Positions 31,812 to 40,476 of a stretch of DNA of 64,000 nucleotides are shown piece by piece (positions within the stretch are counted from its first letter, which is position 1; every line of letters begins with the position of its first letter). The DNA is from Taibaiella sp965229095 (lineage in GTDB: Bacteria > Bacteroidota > Bacteroidia > Chitinophagales > Chitinophagaceae), in NCBI GenBank assembly GCA_965229095.1, contig OZ245855.1, positions 3,534,001 to 3,598,000 of the forward strand, written 5' to 3'. The notes beneath the pieces are model-generated. The model worked only from the letters and a program-made list of their open reading frames with translations. It made no database searches and was not told where the DNA came from. The position numbers were made by a program, and so were the translations under genes.

Positions 31812-33239
31812 ATGGAACATATGATTACCGGTAACGAGCTTTTGGCTATCGGTTATACCAAAGGGAAAATACTGGGGCTTGCCTTAGCCATCATAAGAGA
31901 ACACCAGGCCACAATGCAGCCTGAAGCAGTACTGCCGTTACTACAACAGCTAAAGGATCATCCCGAAAGCTTCCTGGACCATACGATATGGCAACCGCTT
32001 GCCACGGCGATTATCGAAGCGGCGCAGACAGCCGCCAATAATACGACCATCGCGTTAAAGGAGCCCGGCGAACCTTATATGGTTTACGGTACAGAACACA
32101 TCGAGCAGGGCGCCAAACAACAAATGGATATAGCGATGAAACTACCGGTAACGGCCGCAGGCGCCCTGATGCCCGATGCCCACCAGGGCTACGGTTTGCC
32201 TATCGGCGGGGTACTGGCTACCAGGAATGCCATTATCCCTTATGGCGTGGGTGTGGATATCGGCTGCCGCATGGCTTTGACTGTTTTTGATATTCCACAG
32301 GAGCATTTTTATGCCAACACGGCACAATACAAACGGGAGCTGATCGCCCATACAAAGTTTGGCGCCGGCGCAGGTTTCCATGGAAGGTATAAAGCCGATC
32401 ATGCGGTACTGGAACGAAAGGAATTCGGCATGACCCCGTTCATCAAGCAGCTGCAGGATAAAGCTTATTCTCAATTGGGTTCTTCCGGTGGGGGTAATCA
32501 TTTCGTGGAATGGGGCATCATCGACTTTGCCGAACGGGACGAAGTATTGAATATAGATAAGGGCCAATACCTTGCTTTGCTGAGCCATAGCGGCTCCCGG
32601 GGATTTGGCGCTACTATCGCAGGACATTATACCCGGCTGGCCAAAGGGCTGTGCCCGTTGCCTAAGGAAGCCGTCAACCTGGCTTACCTGGATATGAACT
32701 CGGAAGCAGGGCAGGAGTACTGGCTGGCCATGAACCTTGCCGGCGATTATGCCTCTGCCTGCCATGAAGTGATCCACAACAAACTGGTAAAGGCCGTCGG
32801 CGGACAGGTATTGGCACGGGTAGAGAACCACCACAATTTTGCCTGGAAAGAAATCTGGAATGGCGAGGAAGTGATCGTACACCGTAAAGGCGCTACTCCT
32901 GCGGGCAAAGGGGTAATGGGCATTATTCCCGGTTCTATGACTGCCCCCGGCTTCCTGGTAAGGGGCAAAGGGGAGATGGCAGCGATCAATTCTGCATCGC
33001 ACGGCGCCGGCAGGCAGATGAGCCGGACCAGGGCCATACAGCATATTTCAAAAGAAGAGATGCGGGCCGTACTGGCGGCGCACGAAGTAACCCTGATCGG
33101 AGCAGGCCTGGACGAAGCACCCATGGCTTATAAGGATATCCATATGGTGATGGCTTCGCAAAAGGAGCTGATCGACACCGTAGCCCGGTTCCAGCCCAAG
33201 ATGGTGCGTATGGCCGACGACGGCAGCCGGGAAGATTAA
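31812..33239 (+). CDS. rtcB: RNA ligase RtcB, nucleotidyltransferase-associated type
   Basis: 475 residues. Active-site elements: VGVDIGC with C152, GGGNHFVEWG with H230, LLSHSGSRG with H259, VENHHNFAW with H340-H341, VHRKGATPAGKG, and ASHGAGRQMSRTRA with H397, the residue that takes up GMP. It ligates 3'-phosphate to 5'-OH RNA ends. By eye roughly half of its residues match the other RtcB at 21981, so the two are paralogues, but their contexts differ: this one ends the operon S24-like, RlaP-type, RlaP-type, RtcB. No archease or RtcA gene is present. A strong terminator follows. Confidence 0.95.
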   Translation: MEHMITGNELLAIGYTKGKILGLALAIIREHQATMQPEAVLPLLQQLKDHPESFLDHTIWQPLATAIIEAAQTAANNTTIALKEPGEPYMVYGTEHIEQGAKQQMDIAMKLPVTAAGALMPDAHQGYGLPIGGVLATRNAIIPYGVGVDIGCRMALTVFDIPQEHFYANTAQYKRELIAHTKFGAGAGFHGRYKADHAVLERKEFGMTPFIKQLQDKAYSQLGSSGGGNHFVEWGIIDFAERDEVLNIDKGQYLALLSHSGSRGFGATIAGHYTRLAKGLCPLPKEAVNLAYLDMNSEAGQEYWLAMNLAGDYASACHEVIHNKLVKAVGGQVLARVENHHNFAWKEIWNGEEVIVHRKGATPAGKGVMGIIPGSMTAPGFLVRGKGEMAAINSASHGAGRQMSRTRAIQHISKEEMRAVLAAHEVTLIGAGLDEAPMAYKDIHMVMASQKELIDTVARFQPKMVRMADDGSRED

Positions 33240-33261
33240 TACCTCCCTTCATTAATGATAC

Positions 33262-33293
33262 AGCGGGATAGGCCTTTGCCTATCCCGCTTTTT
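33262..33293 (+). terminator. Intrinsic terminator of the RNA-repair operon
   Basis: AGCGGGATAGGC (33262-33273) pairs perfectly with GCCTATCCCGCT (33278-33289) around CTTT, followed by T residues to 33293. Confidence 0.9.
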
Positions 33294-33336
33294 ACATATA
33301 GCCACCTCCCTCCAACAACAACCTGGATTTTACCAT

Positions 33337-33420
33337 GATCATTTTTGTCGTGCTTCGACTCCGCTCAGCACGACAAAATGATCCTCTTCACGCTTCGACT
33401 ACGCTCAAAGTGACCATTGA
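33337..33420. repeat. Bacteroidota-type intergenic repeat, two units
   Basis: Unit 1: a 16-bp inverted repeat with one bulge (33337-33353 and 33368-33383) enclosing TTCGACTCCGCTCA. Unit 2 (33390-33413): CACGCTTCGACTACGCTCAAAGTG with CAC/GTG ends. The core CTTCGACTnCGCTCA recurs in many Bacteroidota intergenic regions in my experience. Confidence 0.55.
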
Positions 33421-33462
33421 CTATAAGTTACGCCCCCGAAAAGCCCCGTTGGGCAAGCGTTT

Positions 33463-33505
33463 TCGACCAAAACAGGTTTTTCATCGACAAACTTGTTTTG
33501 GTCGA
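33463..33505. repeat. Long hairpin, 17-bp inverted repeat
   Basis: TCGACCAAAACAGGTTT (33463-33479) and AAACTTGTTTTGGTCGA (33489-33505) pair throughout with a single G-T. It lies between the RNA-repair terminator and the small secreted protein genes. No gene accounts for it. Confidence 0.6.
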
Positions 33506-33563
33506 TGGTCGAATAGTTAGCGCCATAGGTCTAATAGTGTCGCGGCCCGCTCCGGCACGATAG

Positions 33564-33571
33564 TATGTTTG
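33564..33571 (+). promoter_or_regulatory. Promoter -7 element of the small secreted protein gene
   Basis: TATGTTTG matches TAnnTTTG and lies 50 bp before the ATG at 33621. No clear -33 box. Confidence 0.4.
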
Positions 33572-33620
33572 CATCAGAAATCGAAACAAACAAAAACACA
33601 AACCTTCAAAAACAAATTTT

Positions 33621-33929
33621 ATGAAAACCATCATCCGCAAATCCGTAATCGCTGCTTCTCTTGCCCTGACCCTTGCCGCTTCTTCATTCAGCGCCAAAGC
33701 CCAGACCAACACCCTGGTTTATGACCGTGAAAACAATCCTACTATCGGTGTTACCGTAGCCAATGCAGTCGGCGCCAGTTTTACCGTAAAAGACAAGAAA
33801 GGCAATATTGTACTGCAAGGCACTGTAAAAAACGACAAGACTTTCTTTATCTCTACCGGTAAATTAGGAAAAGGTACTTACAAGTTCTTTATCGGTCAGC
33901 TTGCTATCCAGGAGTTCACTATTAAATAA
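33621..33929 (+). CDS. Small secreted beta-sandwich protein, first of tandem pair
   Basis: 102 residues. Signal peptide 1-28 (ends SAKAQT). The mature part of about 74 residues has the plan NPTIGVTVANAVGASFTVKD, KKGNIVLQGTVK, FFISTGKLGKGTYKF and a final IQEFTIK. This is the strand order of a T9SS type A sorting domain or DUF3244-like domain (NP at start, G-N near the middle, L-x-x-G-x-Y, hydrophobic last strand), yet here it is the whole protein. A close paralogue follows 50 bp downstream. Location probably periplasm or cell surface; function unknown. Confidence 0.72.
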   Translation: MKTIIRKSVIAASLALTLAASSFSAKAQTNTLVYDRENNPTIGVTVANAVGASFTVKDKKGNIVLQGTVKNDKTFFISTGKLGKGTYKFFIGQLAIQEFTIK

Positions 33930-33979
33930 GCCATATTTACTTTATCCCTAACCACTAACCACAACCTAAAACAAATCTT

Positions 33980-34288
33980 ATGAAAACCTTCATCCGCAAA
34001 ACCGCCTTCATCAGTACTTTGTTCCTTACCCTTGCTGCCTCTACTTTTAGTGCCGCCGCACAGGACAACAAATTGGTATATAAAAAATCGGATAACCCTT
34101 CTATAGGCATCACCATCGATAATGCAACCGGCGCCAGCTACAACATCAAAGACGAAAAAGGCAATGTGATCCTCAGCGGCACCGTTAAAAGCGATAAGAC
34201 CTTCTTTATTTCCACCAGCAAATTGGGCAAAGGCACCTACCGCTTCACTATGGGTAACCTGGTATTGCAAGAGTTCGAGATCCGTTAA
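33980..34288 (+). CDS. Small secreted beta-sandwich protein, second of tandem pair
   Basis: 102 residues, same length and layout as the preceding protein: signal peptide ending SAAAQD, then NPSIGITIDNATGASYNIKD, EKGNVILSGTVKSDKTFFIS and LGKGTYRFTMG. The two are about 60 percent identical by eye, with the strongest conservation in DKTFFIST/SKLGKGTY. A product of local tandem duplication. Role unknown. Confidence 0.72.
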   Translation: MKTFIRKTAFISTLFLTLAASTFSAAAQDNKLVYKKSDNPSIGITIDNATGASYNIKDEKGNVILSGTVKSDKTFFISTSKLGKGTYRFTMGNLVLQEFEIR

Positions 34289-34451
34289 TAATGCAGAGTG
34301 CTATTCACCGGGAGCTGATCACATCTACCCATTTACCGGTAAAAAGGAGAAAGCACTAAGAATTAACCCAGGGATCGCGTCTATAAGCTTAAGGGATATT
34401 CCCGGTACACAACGCAGGAAAAATTATCCTTTGCTCCCAAAACAGCTCCCT

Positions 34452-35111
34452 ATGAAAAAAGTCTTTTCTCTTTGGGTCGTATGCCTGTTATGCCAGGCGG
34501 CCTCCGCGCAAAACGGGTTTTACATAGCGCCCTCCTTCAGTGCAGGAACCGGATATGTACATGGCCAGGACCAATCGTCGCGACAGCTGGGCCTATTCAG
34601 CTACCAGGCCAGTGCCGGTATCGGATACCAGTATAAAAACTGGCGGCTGCAGAGTGGTTTACAATATTTTAGTTCGGGAACTAGATATACCCTGGGCGGC
34701 GATTTCGCCCTCCGTAATCCTGAAGGTCCGGTGTTTCTGCAACAACAATACACCCATATAGGTATTCCTTTATTACTGGGTTATACTTTCTTCCCTCAAA
34801 AGAGCTTTCACTTGGTACCTTTTCTCGGCCTCACCACTTCCTATAACATCAATGTAAGAGAAGATAGCAGGGGATTGCTTCGGACAATGGAGTACCGGCC
34901 TTTCACAGCGATGTACCACCGGATCAGCCTCTGGGGCAATGCGCAGGTCTTTGGCGAGTACCAGGTCAACAATAAGATACATGTCTTTGGCGGCCCTACG
35001 CTTCAGTATATGCTTTCGGGCTTTAATAAAGCACCTGAGTATGGAACGACATCTGCCAACCAAAGGAATTACAATATCCGTTTTGAGCTGGGCGCCCGCA
35101 TCGCTTTCTAA
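34452..35111 (+). CDS. Outer-membrane beta-barrel protein (porin-family), first of pair
   Basis: 219 residues from ATG 34452; seven further codons back to a TTG are out of pattern. Signal peptide MKKVFSLWVVCLLCQAASA, then QNGFYIAPSFSAGTGY. Alternating strands such as ASAGIGYQYKNWRLQSGLQYFSSG and HIGIPLLLGYTFFPQ, and a final FELGARIAF with aromatic end, fit the outer-membrane beta-barrel (PF13568-like) family with about eight strands. A paralogue lies 79 bp downstream. Function unknown. Confidence 0.78.
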   Translation: MKKVFSLWVVCLLCQAASAQNGFYIAPSFSAGTGYVHGQDQSSRQLGLFSYQASAGIGYQYKNWRLQSGLQYFSSGTRYTLGGDFALRNPEGPVFLQQQYTHIGIPLLLGYTFFPQKSFHLVPFLGLTTSYNINVREDSRGLLRTMEYRPFTAMYHRISLWGNAQVFGEYQVNNKIHVFGGPTLQYMLSGFNKAPEYGTTSANQRNYNIRFELGARIAF

Positions 35112-35190
35112 GCTATTTTCGCTTCACCGTTTTTCCTTTCCTGTTACAATAAACCACCCCGGGAGGGCGTTTAGGTAAAAAACACATCCT

Positions 35191-35901
35191 ATGCGCTACC
35201 TCCTTCTTATGCTTGCGGCAGGCCTATGCTCCGCATCCTCCTATGCCCAGAACGGCTTTTACCTGACTGCCAGCGCCGGCGCCGGTATGAGCGGGGCCAA
35301 AAGGATTTATTATAATCCTAATAATGCACCGGGCGCCCTGAAGCAGTCAGACATCATGAACTACCATGCTACAATGGGTGTAGGATACCGTTATAAGCAT
35401 TGGCGTATAGAGACCGGGCTGCAATACCTTACTTCCGGTTACCAGCTCAATAACCTTATCCTGGGTTCCGATTTCGATCCTAATAAAACCATAATCACCG
35501 GTACAGGCAACTACAGGATCACTTATAATCATATCGGCATCCCCTTACAATTAGGATACGCTTTCCCCCTGAGTCATAAGCTCAACGTAGTACCATCATT
35601 GGGTATGCTGGCCAGCTATAACCTGGGCGCAAAACACCGGCTGAAAGTAGAAGATGTTGCGTGGAACACCAATATGCCTGGAGATGATTTCAAAAAAGAA
35701 TACAACACCCTTTCCATTTGGGGAGATGCCGGGCTCAAGCTTGAATATAAGCTGAGTCATAAGATAGGCTTGTTTGCCGGCCCTTCGTTGCAATACATGA
35801 TCAGCAGCTTCTATAAAAAGCCCACAAACAATATGGTGTTTACCGCTTCCCAAAGAAATTACAGCATCAATATGGACCTGGGCCTGAGCGTTACCCTCTG
35901 A
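35191..35901 (+). CDS. Outer-membrane beta-barrel protein (porin-family), second of pair
   Basis: 236 residues. Signal peptide ends SSYAQ; the mature start NGFYLTASAGAGMSG and blocks GVGYRYKHWRIETGLQYLTSGYQL and HIGIPLQLGYAF closely follow the preceding paralogue. Ends MDLGLSVTL. Same barrel family, function unknown. It is convergent with the di-heme oxidoreductase gene, 6 bp apart. Confidence 0.78.
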   Translation: MRYLLLMLAAGLCSASSYAQNGFYLTASAGAGMSGAKRIYYNPNNAPGALKQSDIMNYHATMGVGYRYKHWRIETGLQYLTSGYQLNNLILGSDFDPNKTIITGTGNYRITYNHIGIPLQLGYAFPLSHKLNVVPSLGMLASYNLGAKHRLKVEDVAWNTNMPGDDFKKEYNTLSIWGDAGLKLEYKLSHKIGLFAGPSLQYMISSFYKKPTNNMVFTASQRNYSINMDLGLSVTL

Positions 35902-35907
35902 CCGCGC

Positions 35908-37281
35908 TTACAGTGATTGCAGGAATTTAATAACGGCATCACGATCTGCTTTAGTCAATTGAACGAAGGCATCTTTCGACCTTTGGGCCTCACCGCCATG
36001 CCATAAGATCGCTTCGGTAAGCGTTCGGGCCCGGCCATCGTGCAGGTAGTAAGGGGTACCATTGGTTTTGGCAAAAAGACCGATGCCCCATAACGGCGGT
36101 GTGCGCCATTCGTTACCATCGGCAGTATAATCGGGGCGGCCATCGGCAAGATCGGCACCCAGATCGTGTAGCAGCAGATCGGTATAAGGATGGATACGCT
36201 GGTTGCTCAGGACCGGCAACCGTACATCTACGCCGGTGTACATCGTAGGGATGTGGCACCCGGAACAATTCAATTGTTTAAAGAGACGCTCGCCCTGCAA
36301 GGCAACCGGATTGCTGACGTCGCGCCTTGCCGGTACTGCCAGCGTTCTTACATAAAAAGTAGCTGCTTCCAGGGTACTGTCGGCAATTTCGGGATCATCG
36401 TTCAGGCCGTCGTACTGGTCCTGGCCATAGCAGGATTCCCGGGGAAACAGGTAACTGGTTATCCCGATGTCCTGGTGAAAGGCCGATGCCACCTGTACCA
36501 GCAGGTTGGGGTTATTGGCTTTAAGGCCAAAACGGCCCAATACCTTTTTGTTGCTGATCGGGTCGTGCACATAATTGGGCCGTCCGCTGATGCCATCGCC
36601 ATTGGCGTCATTTTCATCGGCAAAGGACAATAAGGTCTCGTCCGGTATCAGCTCCAATAAGCCCAGGCCAAATACGGGCGGCGCCAGGCGTACAGACATC
36701 ATATAGCCGGCAGGCAATGGCTTGTACGGGTTATTCATGGTATAGGTGGGCTTCCGCAGCGATACCGTTTCCCCATCCGCAAAGGTGAAAGGCATTTCTG
36801 TATAGTCGATCTTCACTTTAGCCTCGGGCGCCCTACCGGCAATAGCTTTGTCCTGCATTTGCGCTCCATAACCGGGAATGGCCAGGGGGCCGCCATGCTC
36901 ATCTGTTCCGGGAATGCTGACCCTGGTCAGCAGGGAAGAGGTGATAGCGCCTATTGTGGGTGTACCCTTACCGTCATTGTGATGGCAACTGACGCAGGAA
37001 ACGTTATTGTACACCGGTCCCAGGCCAGGAAACAAAGGACTGGGAGCAGATACGAAAGTCTGGCCAAACAGGGCATCGCCTAGGTCATGCATAAAAGCGT
37101 CATAACCGGTAAGCCCCGGAATGGCCGATCCGAATGCCTGCGAATTGGACAGGAACACGGTGGCTGCACCTCCCGAAAGCCTCGGGTCATATTGCTCTTC
37201 GGGGAATTCTCCCGACTTGCGGCAAAGCGTCCCGGTAAGGACGATAAGCGTTAAAATGCCGACTACACTTAACTTCTTCAT
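35908..37281 (-). CDS. Di-heme oxidoreductase-family lipoprotein
   Basis: 457 residues. Lipobox LTGTLC with Cys20. Two c-type haem sites: C96-V-S-C99-H100 and C339-S-G-C342-H343, the second followed by IPTMYTG. Motifs such as GPVYNNVSCVSCH, GLGLLELIPDETL, SGRPNYV, GRFGLKA and the C-terminal PPLWGIGL plus HDGRARTLTEAILWHGGEA define the DHOR (DUF1111) family of periplasmic haem enzymes. It is the last gene of an operon with imelysin, Rieske and outer-membrane protein genes. Such enzymes accompany imelysins in iron-uptake loci; electron-transfer role inferred. Confidence 0.92.
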   Translation of the reverse strand: MKKLSVVGILTLIVLTGTLCRKSGEFPEEQYDPRLSGGAATVFLSNSQAFGSAIPGLTGYDAFMHDLGDALFGQTFVSAPSPLFPGLGPVYNNVSCVSCHHNDGKGTPTIGAITSSLLTRVSIPGTDEHGGPLAIPGYGAQMQDKAIAGRAPEAKVKIDYTEMPFTFADGETVSLRKPTYTMNNPYKPLPAGYMMSVRLAPPVFGLGLLELIPDETLLSFADENDANGDGISGRPNYVHDPISNKKVLGRFGLKANNPNLLVQVASAFHQDIGITSYLFPRESCYGQDQYDGLNDDPEIADSTLEAATFYVRTLAVPARRDVSNPVALQGERLFKQLNCSGCHIPTMYTGVDVRLPVLSNQRIHPYTDLLLHDLGADLADGRPDYTADGNEWRTPPLWGIGLFAKTNGTPYYLHDGRARTLTEAILWHGGEAQRSKDAFVQLTKADRDAVIKFLQSL

Positions 37282-37366
37282 CTCTTTGTCAAAAATCCTG
37301 GCGGGAACAAGTCCCTGCCAGGATAATAATAAAATGAACGATTATTACATGGTTGCTGCCACACGG

Positions 37367-38482
37367 TTAATCGGCAACATATTGCCTGATGTACGGGATC
37401 AGCTTGCCGTCGAGGCTCTCTTTCAGCGACTCCAGGGTGGTCAGCGTATTCTGAACCTGGTTACGCTGGATATAGATCGCTTGTTCAAACGTAGTGGTAA
37501 TACCGTCGAAAGAATTGATCGCTACTTCGAATCGCTGCTTGATCTCCTGGTCCAGTGAAGCATTGTTGGCTTTTACCAGATCGCTCAGGCTCTTACCCGT
37601 ACCACTGCCAAAGGAACAGAGATAAACATTTCTTGCCCCTATTATATTGTTCTTGAAATCGGCAATAGAGTTATGGGAGTAAGGAGACTCAGTTATCGTG
37701 CTGTCGGCCTGTCCGGGATTGTTGGGCACAAATGGCTCTACCATTTTGCCTTCGCCCACTTCTTTACAAATATCGATCAGCGCATTAGCCAATGCTTCCA
37801 GGGCATCTTTCTTGCTGCTGTAACGGCTGCCGGTCCCAGGGTTCATCAATTCGTTACCAAAGAAGGTAGCTCCCGGCAACCAACTGGCCTGCAGTTTGCC
37901 TACATTGTTCTGCACATCGGCAGCAAGCGCTTTCATGTATTCCTTTTCCCTGGCGGTAATGGCGCCGGCTTGCTTGTTGCCGCTCACACCCCACAGCATG
38001 TATTCCAAAGGATGGAACCCCCTCAAAGTCAATTCTGCTTCACTGTCCGGATCATCCAGGCCGGCCAGATAAGCGACAGTAAGCTCCTGGGTACCGGCCA
38101 GCAGGCTTTCCATGGCATTATGATCGGTAGGCCATGTATCCATATAAGGGTCGTAGTTATCATCGTCTACCGGCCCTATCAGGAACCCTTCGCTTTGCTC
38201 CCAGATCACACGCACCGATTTCCAGGCTTCCCTCGCAGCTTCCAGGTTGGCCTGGGTCGGATTGGCAGCCAAGGCCTCTACCGAGGTATTCAGGACATCG
38301 GCCCTTCTCTTAAACTCGGCATAAAGCGGGTTACCTACCACGTTTACAAAATCCGTAAGCACTTGTGATTTCAACTGGTTAAAGTCTACCGTGGGTTCAG
38401 GCTCTTTATCCGATTTACAACCGGTAACTGTTGCGGCGAATAAAGCAGCAGCGGACAGGCCAAGTAAAGCGTACTTTTTCAT
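37367..38482 (-). CDS. Imelysin-family lipoprotein
   Basis: 371 residues. Lipobox ATVTGC with Cys22. The metal-binding G-x-H-x-x-E motif is present as GFHPLE (H157, E160) in LRGFHPLEYMLWG. All-helical protein with the usual imelysin N-terminal half (AREAWKSVRVIWEQSEGF) and C-terminal half. Imelysins are periplasmic or surface iron-related proteins. It lies 85 bp upstream of the di-heme oxidoreductase gene and 39 bp downstream of the Rieske gene, all on the minus strand. Iron handling is the family-based role. Confidence 0.9.
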   Translation of the reverse strand: MKKYALLGLSAAALFAATVTGCKSDKEPEPTVDFNQLKSQVLTDFVNVVGNPLYAEFKRRADVLNTSVEALAANPTQANLEAAREAWKSVRVIWEQSEGFLIGPVDDDNYDPYMDTWPTDHNAMESLLAGTQELTVAYLAGLDDPDSEAELTLRGFHPLEYMLWGVSGNKQAGAITAREKEYMKALAADVQNNVGKLQASWLPGATFFGNELMNPGTGSRYSSKKDALEALANALIDICKEVGEGKMVEPFVPNNPGQADSTITESPYSHNSIADFKNNIIGARNVYLCSFGSGTGKSLSDLVKANNASLDQEIKQRFEVAINSFDGITTTFEQAIYIQRNQVQNTLTTLESLKESLDGKLIPYIRQYVAD

Positions 38483-38521
38483 AAATATTAATGGATTGAA
38501 TCGTTGTTTAAAAAAATAGTT

Positions 38522-38956
38522 TTATAAAGTAATAACCAGGTTATCGCCCGATACGGCGGTCTGCAATTTTACCATGGGTTTCGATGCCGGCCCTTTCTCT
38601 ACTTTCCCTTCGCCCGAAAATTTGCTGCCGTGCAAGGTGCAGTAATAGCCATTGCCAGCCTTGGTAAGCGGGTGTTTAGCATGGGTACACATCAGCAGCA
38701 TTGCGGAAAATGAGCCATCTTCTTTTTTCTGGAGCGCTATATCGTAATTATAATTATTGACCCGCAAAAGCTGGAAATTATGGTCACCGAAACTCTTCAG
38801 TGGCACGATCGCCTGCCCGTTTTCAGGGCTCACCTTCAGCACGCCCAGACCTGTACTGGCACAGGATTCCAGCAGGGAAGAACCCAGCAATAACCCTACG
38901 CTCATAGCGGCACAAGCGCCACACGATTGTTTCAAAAATTTCCTCCTGTCCATCAT
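38522..38956 (-). CDS. Rieske [2Fe-2S] protein with twin-Arg-like signal
   Basis: 144 residues. The N terminus MMDRRKFLKQSCGAC is of the Tat type, followed by a hydrophobic stretch and a possible lipobox SLLESC. The Rieske cluster ligands are C90-T-H92 (CTHAKHPL) and C106-T-L-H109 (YYCTLHGSKF), in the small Rieske fold of arsenite-oxidase or ferredoxin type. It is exported folded with its cluster. It lies between genes for an outer-membrane protein and an imelysin, so it may hand electrons to or from the di-heme oxidoreductase of the same operon. Role inferred. Confidence 0.88.
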   Translation of the reverse strand: MMDRRKFLKQSCGACAAMSVGLLLGSSLLESCASTGLGVLKVSPENGQAIVPLKSFGDHNFQLLRVNNYNYDIALQKKEDGSFSAMLLMCTHAKHPLTKAGNGYYCTLHGSKFSGEGKVEKGPASKPMVKLQTAVSGDNLVITL

Positions 38957-38967
38957 TGCGCTGTCCT

Positions 38968-40248
38968 TTAAAATGAATAACCGATACCAATATTCAGAAA
39001 AGTCATATTCTCAGGATAGGCACGGGTTACCGGCGGCGGGTTAAGCAGCAAAGCTTTATTAAAAGGTCCGGTATTGGTTAGCCGTACATCGGCCTTGATC
39101 GTAATGTTGGGAATAGGCAGGTAATTAAGACCCACCAACAGGTGAGACTGTTTCAGGGTACCGTCGTAAATACCGTTTTGCGGGATTTTGGCATTCAGGT
39201 CCAGCTTCTCGTAACGGGCAAAAGCAATAAGTTGTTTGTTGTCGAATTTTTCGCTCCTGAATGGTTCAAAGAGGTTGTAAGCCAGCTCGGCGTACACACC
39301 GTACATGGCAGAGGGCGTATTATTGGCATAGCTGCGGTTAATATCGCCGGCCTTGGGATAGGAAATATAACTGCCCAATACCTTGGCCGAAAAACCGTTA
39401 GCGGCATATTGGATATCGGCTTCACCCAGGTAAATAGGTGCTGCCAGCATACCGGAGGTCATGCGCAGACTGTCGGCTTCATAGCTGCTCAGGCCCAGGG
39501 TACCGCCCGCATAGCCGGCTACCTGTATCTGGAAGTCGCCTACGAAAGCCCTTACCGAAGCTGTTGCCGCCAGGTTATTGCCACTCGACCGTTGTCCGCC
39601 GCCCTTCCCGTCGCCGATCCCGGTACCATGGGTAAAGCGGGAAGCATCCAGCCCGTTCACCACAGCAATACTATAAGCTATGGGTAGCGTACTCATTTGC
39701 CCGTAAAAGCCTACACCCAGTTCTCTCCAGGTGGAAGGTATTACCAACTGCTCCACCAGCGGCCTTTCGGTACCATTGAAATTGGTAGGCAGGTGGTTTT
39801 CGTTTAAAATACCGATACGGGGGATAAATAAACCGGCGACAAAGTACTGCCGGGGATTCAGGCTGAATTTCAGGTAGGCCTGTTCCATACCGACCTCGCC
39901 CTGGGGCTTGCCGCCCTCTATCCTGGCGTCGGCAATTTCAAGCTCCGAGAAGAAAGCGATTTTATTGTTGAACTGGTGTCCCACAAACAGGACTACCCTG
40001 TCGAGATTGATCGTAGACGTTTTGTACTGGAAATTCCGCTGGTAGGATGCCTGGCCGTAGCCCGAGATAACAGTTTGGGAATGGTCAGCATTATTTCCCG
40101 TAAGCAAGTCCTCGCCGGTATTGGCAATCAGTTGCTGTGCCGGGGTCATACCATTCCTGATCCGCTCTTTGGGGTCTGTCTTCTCCTGTGCTATGGCCAT
40201 ATTCCCTGTTTGCAGCAGGCATAGTCCCAGCAGTATTTTTTTAAACAT
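38968..40248 (-). CDS. Outer-membrane beta-barrel porin-like protein
   Basis: 426 residues from ATG 40248; in-frame Met at 40326 adds 26 residues before the signal peptide MFKKILLGLCLLQTGNMAIAQ. The mature protein starts with EKTDPKERIRNGMTPAQQL and continues as amphipathic strands (KIAFFSELEIADARIEGG, GMEQAYLKFSLNPRQYFVAGLF, in pieces), ending MTFLNIGIGYSF with the aromatic terminus of barrels. It is the first gene of the operon with Rieske, imelysin and di-heme oxidoreductase genes. Probably a substrate channel for this iron-related locus; ligand unknown. Confidence 0.78.
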   Translation of the reverse strand: MFKKILLGLCLLQTGNMAIAQEKTDPKERIRNGMTPAQQLIANTGEDLLTGNNADHSQTVISGYGQASYQRNFQYKTSTINLDRVVLFVGHQFNNKIAFFSELEIADARIEGGKPQGEVGMEQAYLKFSLNPRQYFVAGLFIPRIGILNENHLPTNFNGTERPLVEQLVIPSTWRELGVGFYGQMSTLPIAYSIAVVNGLDASRFTHGTGIGDGKGGGQRSSGNNLAATASVRAFVGDFQIQVAGYAGGTLGLSSYEADSLRMTSGMLAAPIYLGEADIQYAANGFSAKVLGSYISYPKAGDINRSYANNTPSAMYGVYAELAYNLFEPFRSEKFDNKQLIAFARYEKLDLNAKIPQNGIYDGTLKQSHLLVGLNYLPIPNITIKADVRLTNTGPFNKALLLNPPPVTRAYPENMTFLNIGIGYSF

Positions 40249-40443
40249 CACGCTATTTTTGGCAATTTGGGCGCAAAGGAAGGGAACTTCTGGCAGAAAA
40301 GCGATTTTCAGGGGCAGAAATGACAATAGTATTACAAATCCGGCCTGGCAATCAGGCCCGTTATACAGGCATATAATCTGTATTTCGCCGAATTTTAGCC
40401 TGTATTTACCGAAACATTATATCTGATTGCAGCGGCCTTCATT

Positions 40444-40451
40444 TAGCTTTG
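40444..40451 (+). promoter_or_regulatory. Promoter -7 element
   Basis: TAGCTTTG matches TAnnTTTG, 26 bp before the ATG at 40477 of the secreted helical protein gene. Confidence 0.45.
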
Positions 40452-40476
40452 CATCATCATTCTAAAACACACAACA

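Noticed and set aside
32142..33044. A 300-residue frame opposite to the second rtcB
   Set aside because: Antisense frame of the same type as the one opposite to the first rtcB; arises from shared codon use of the two paralogues.
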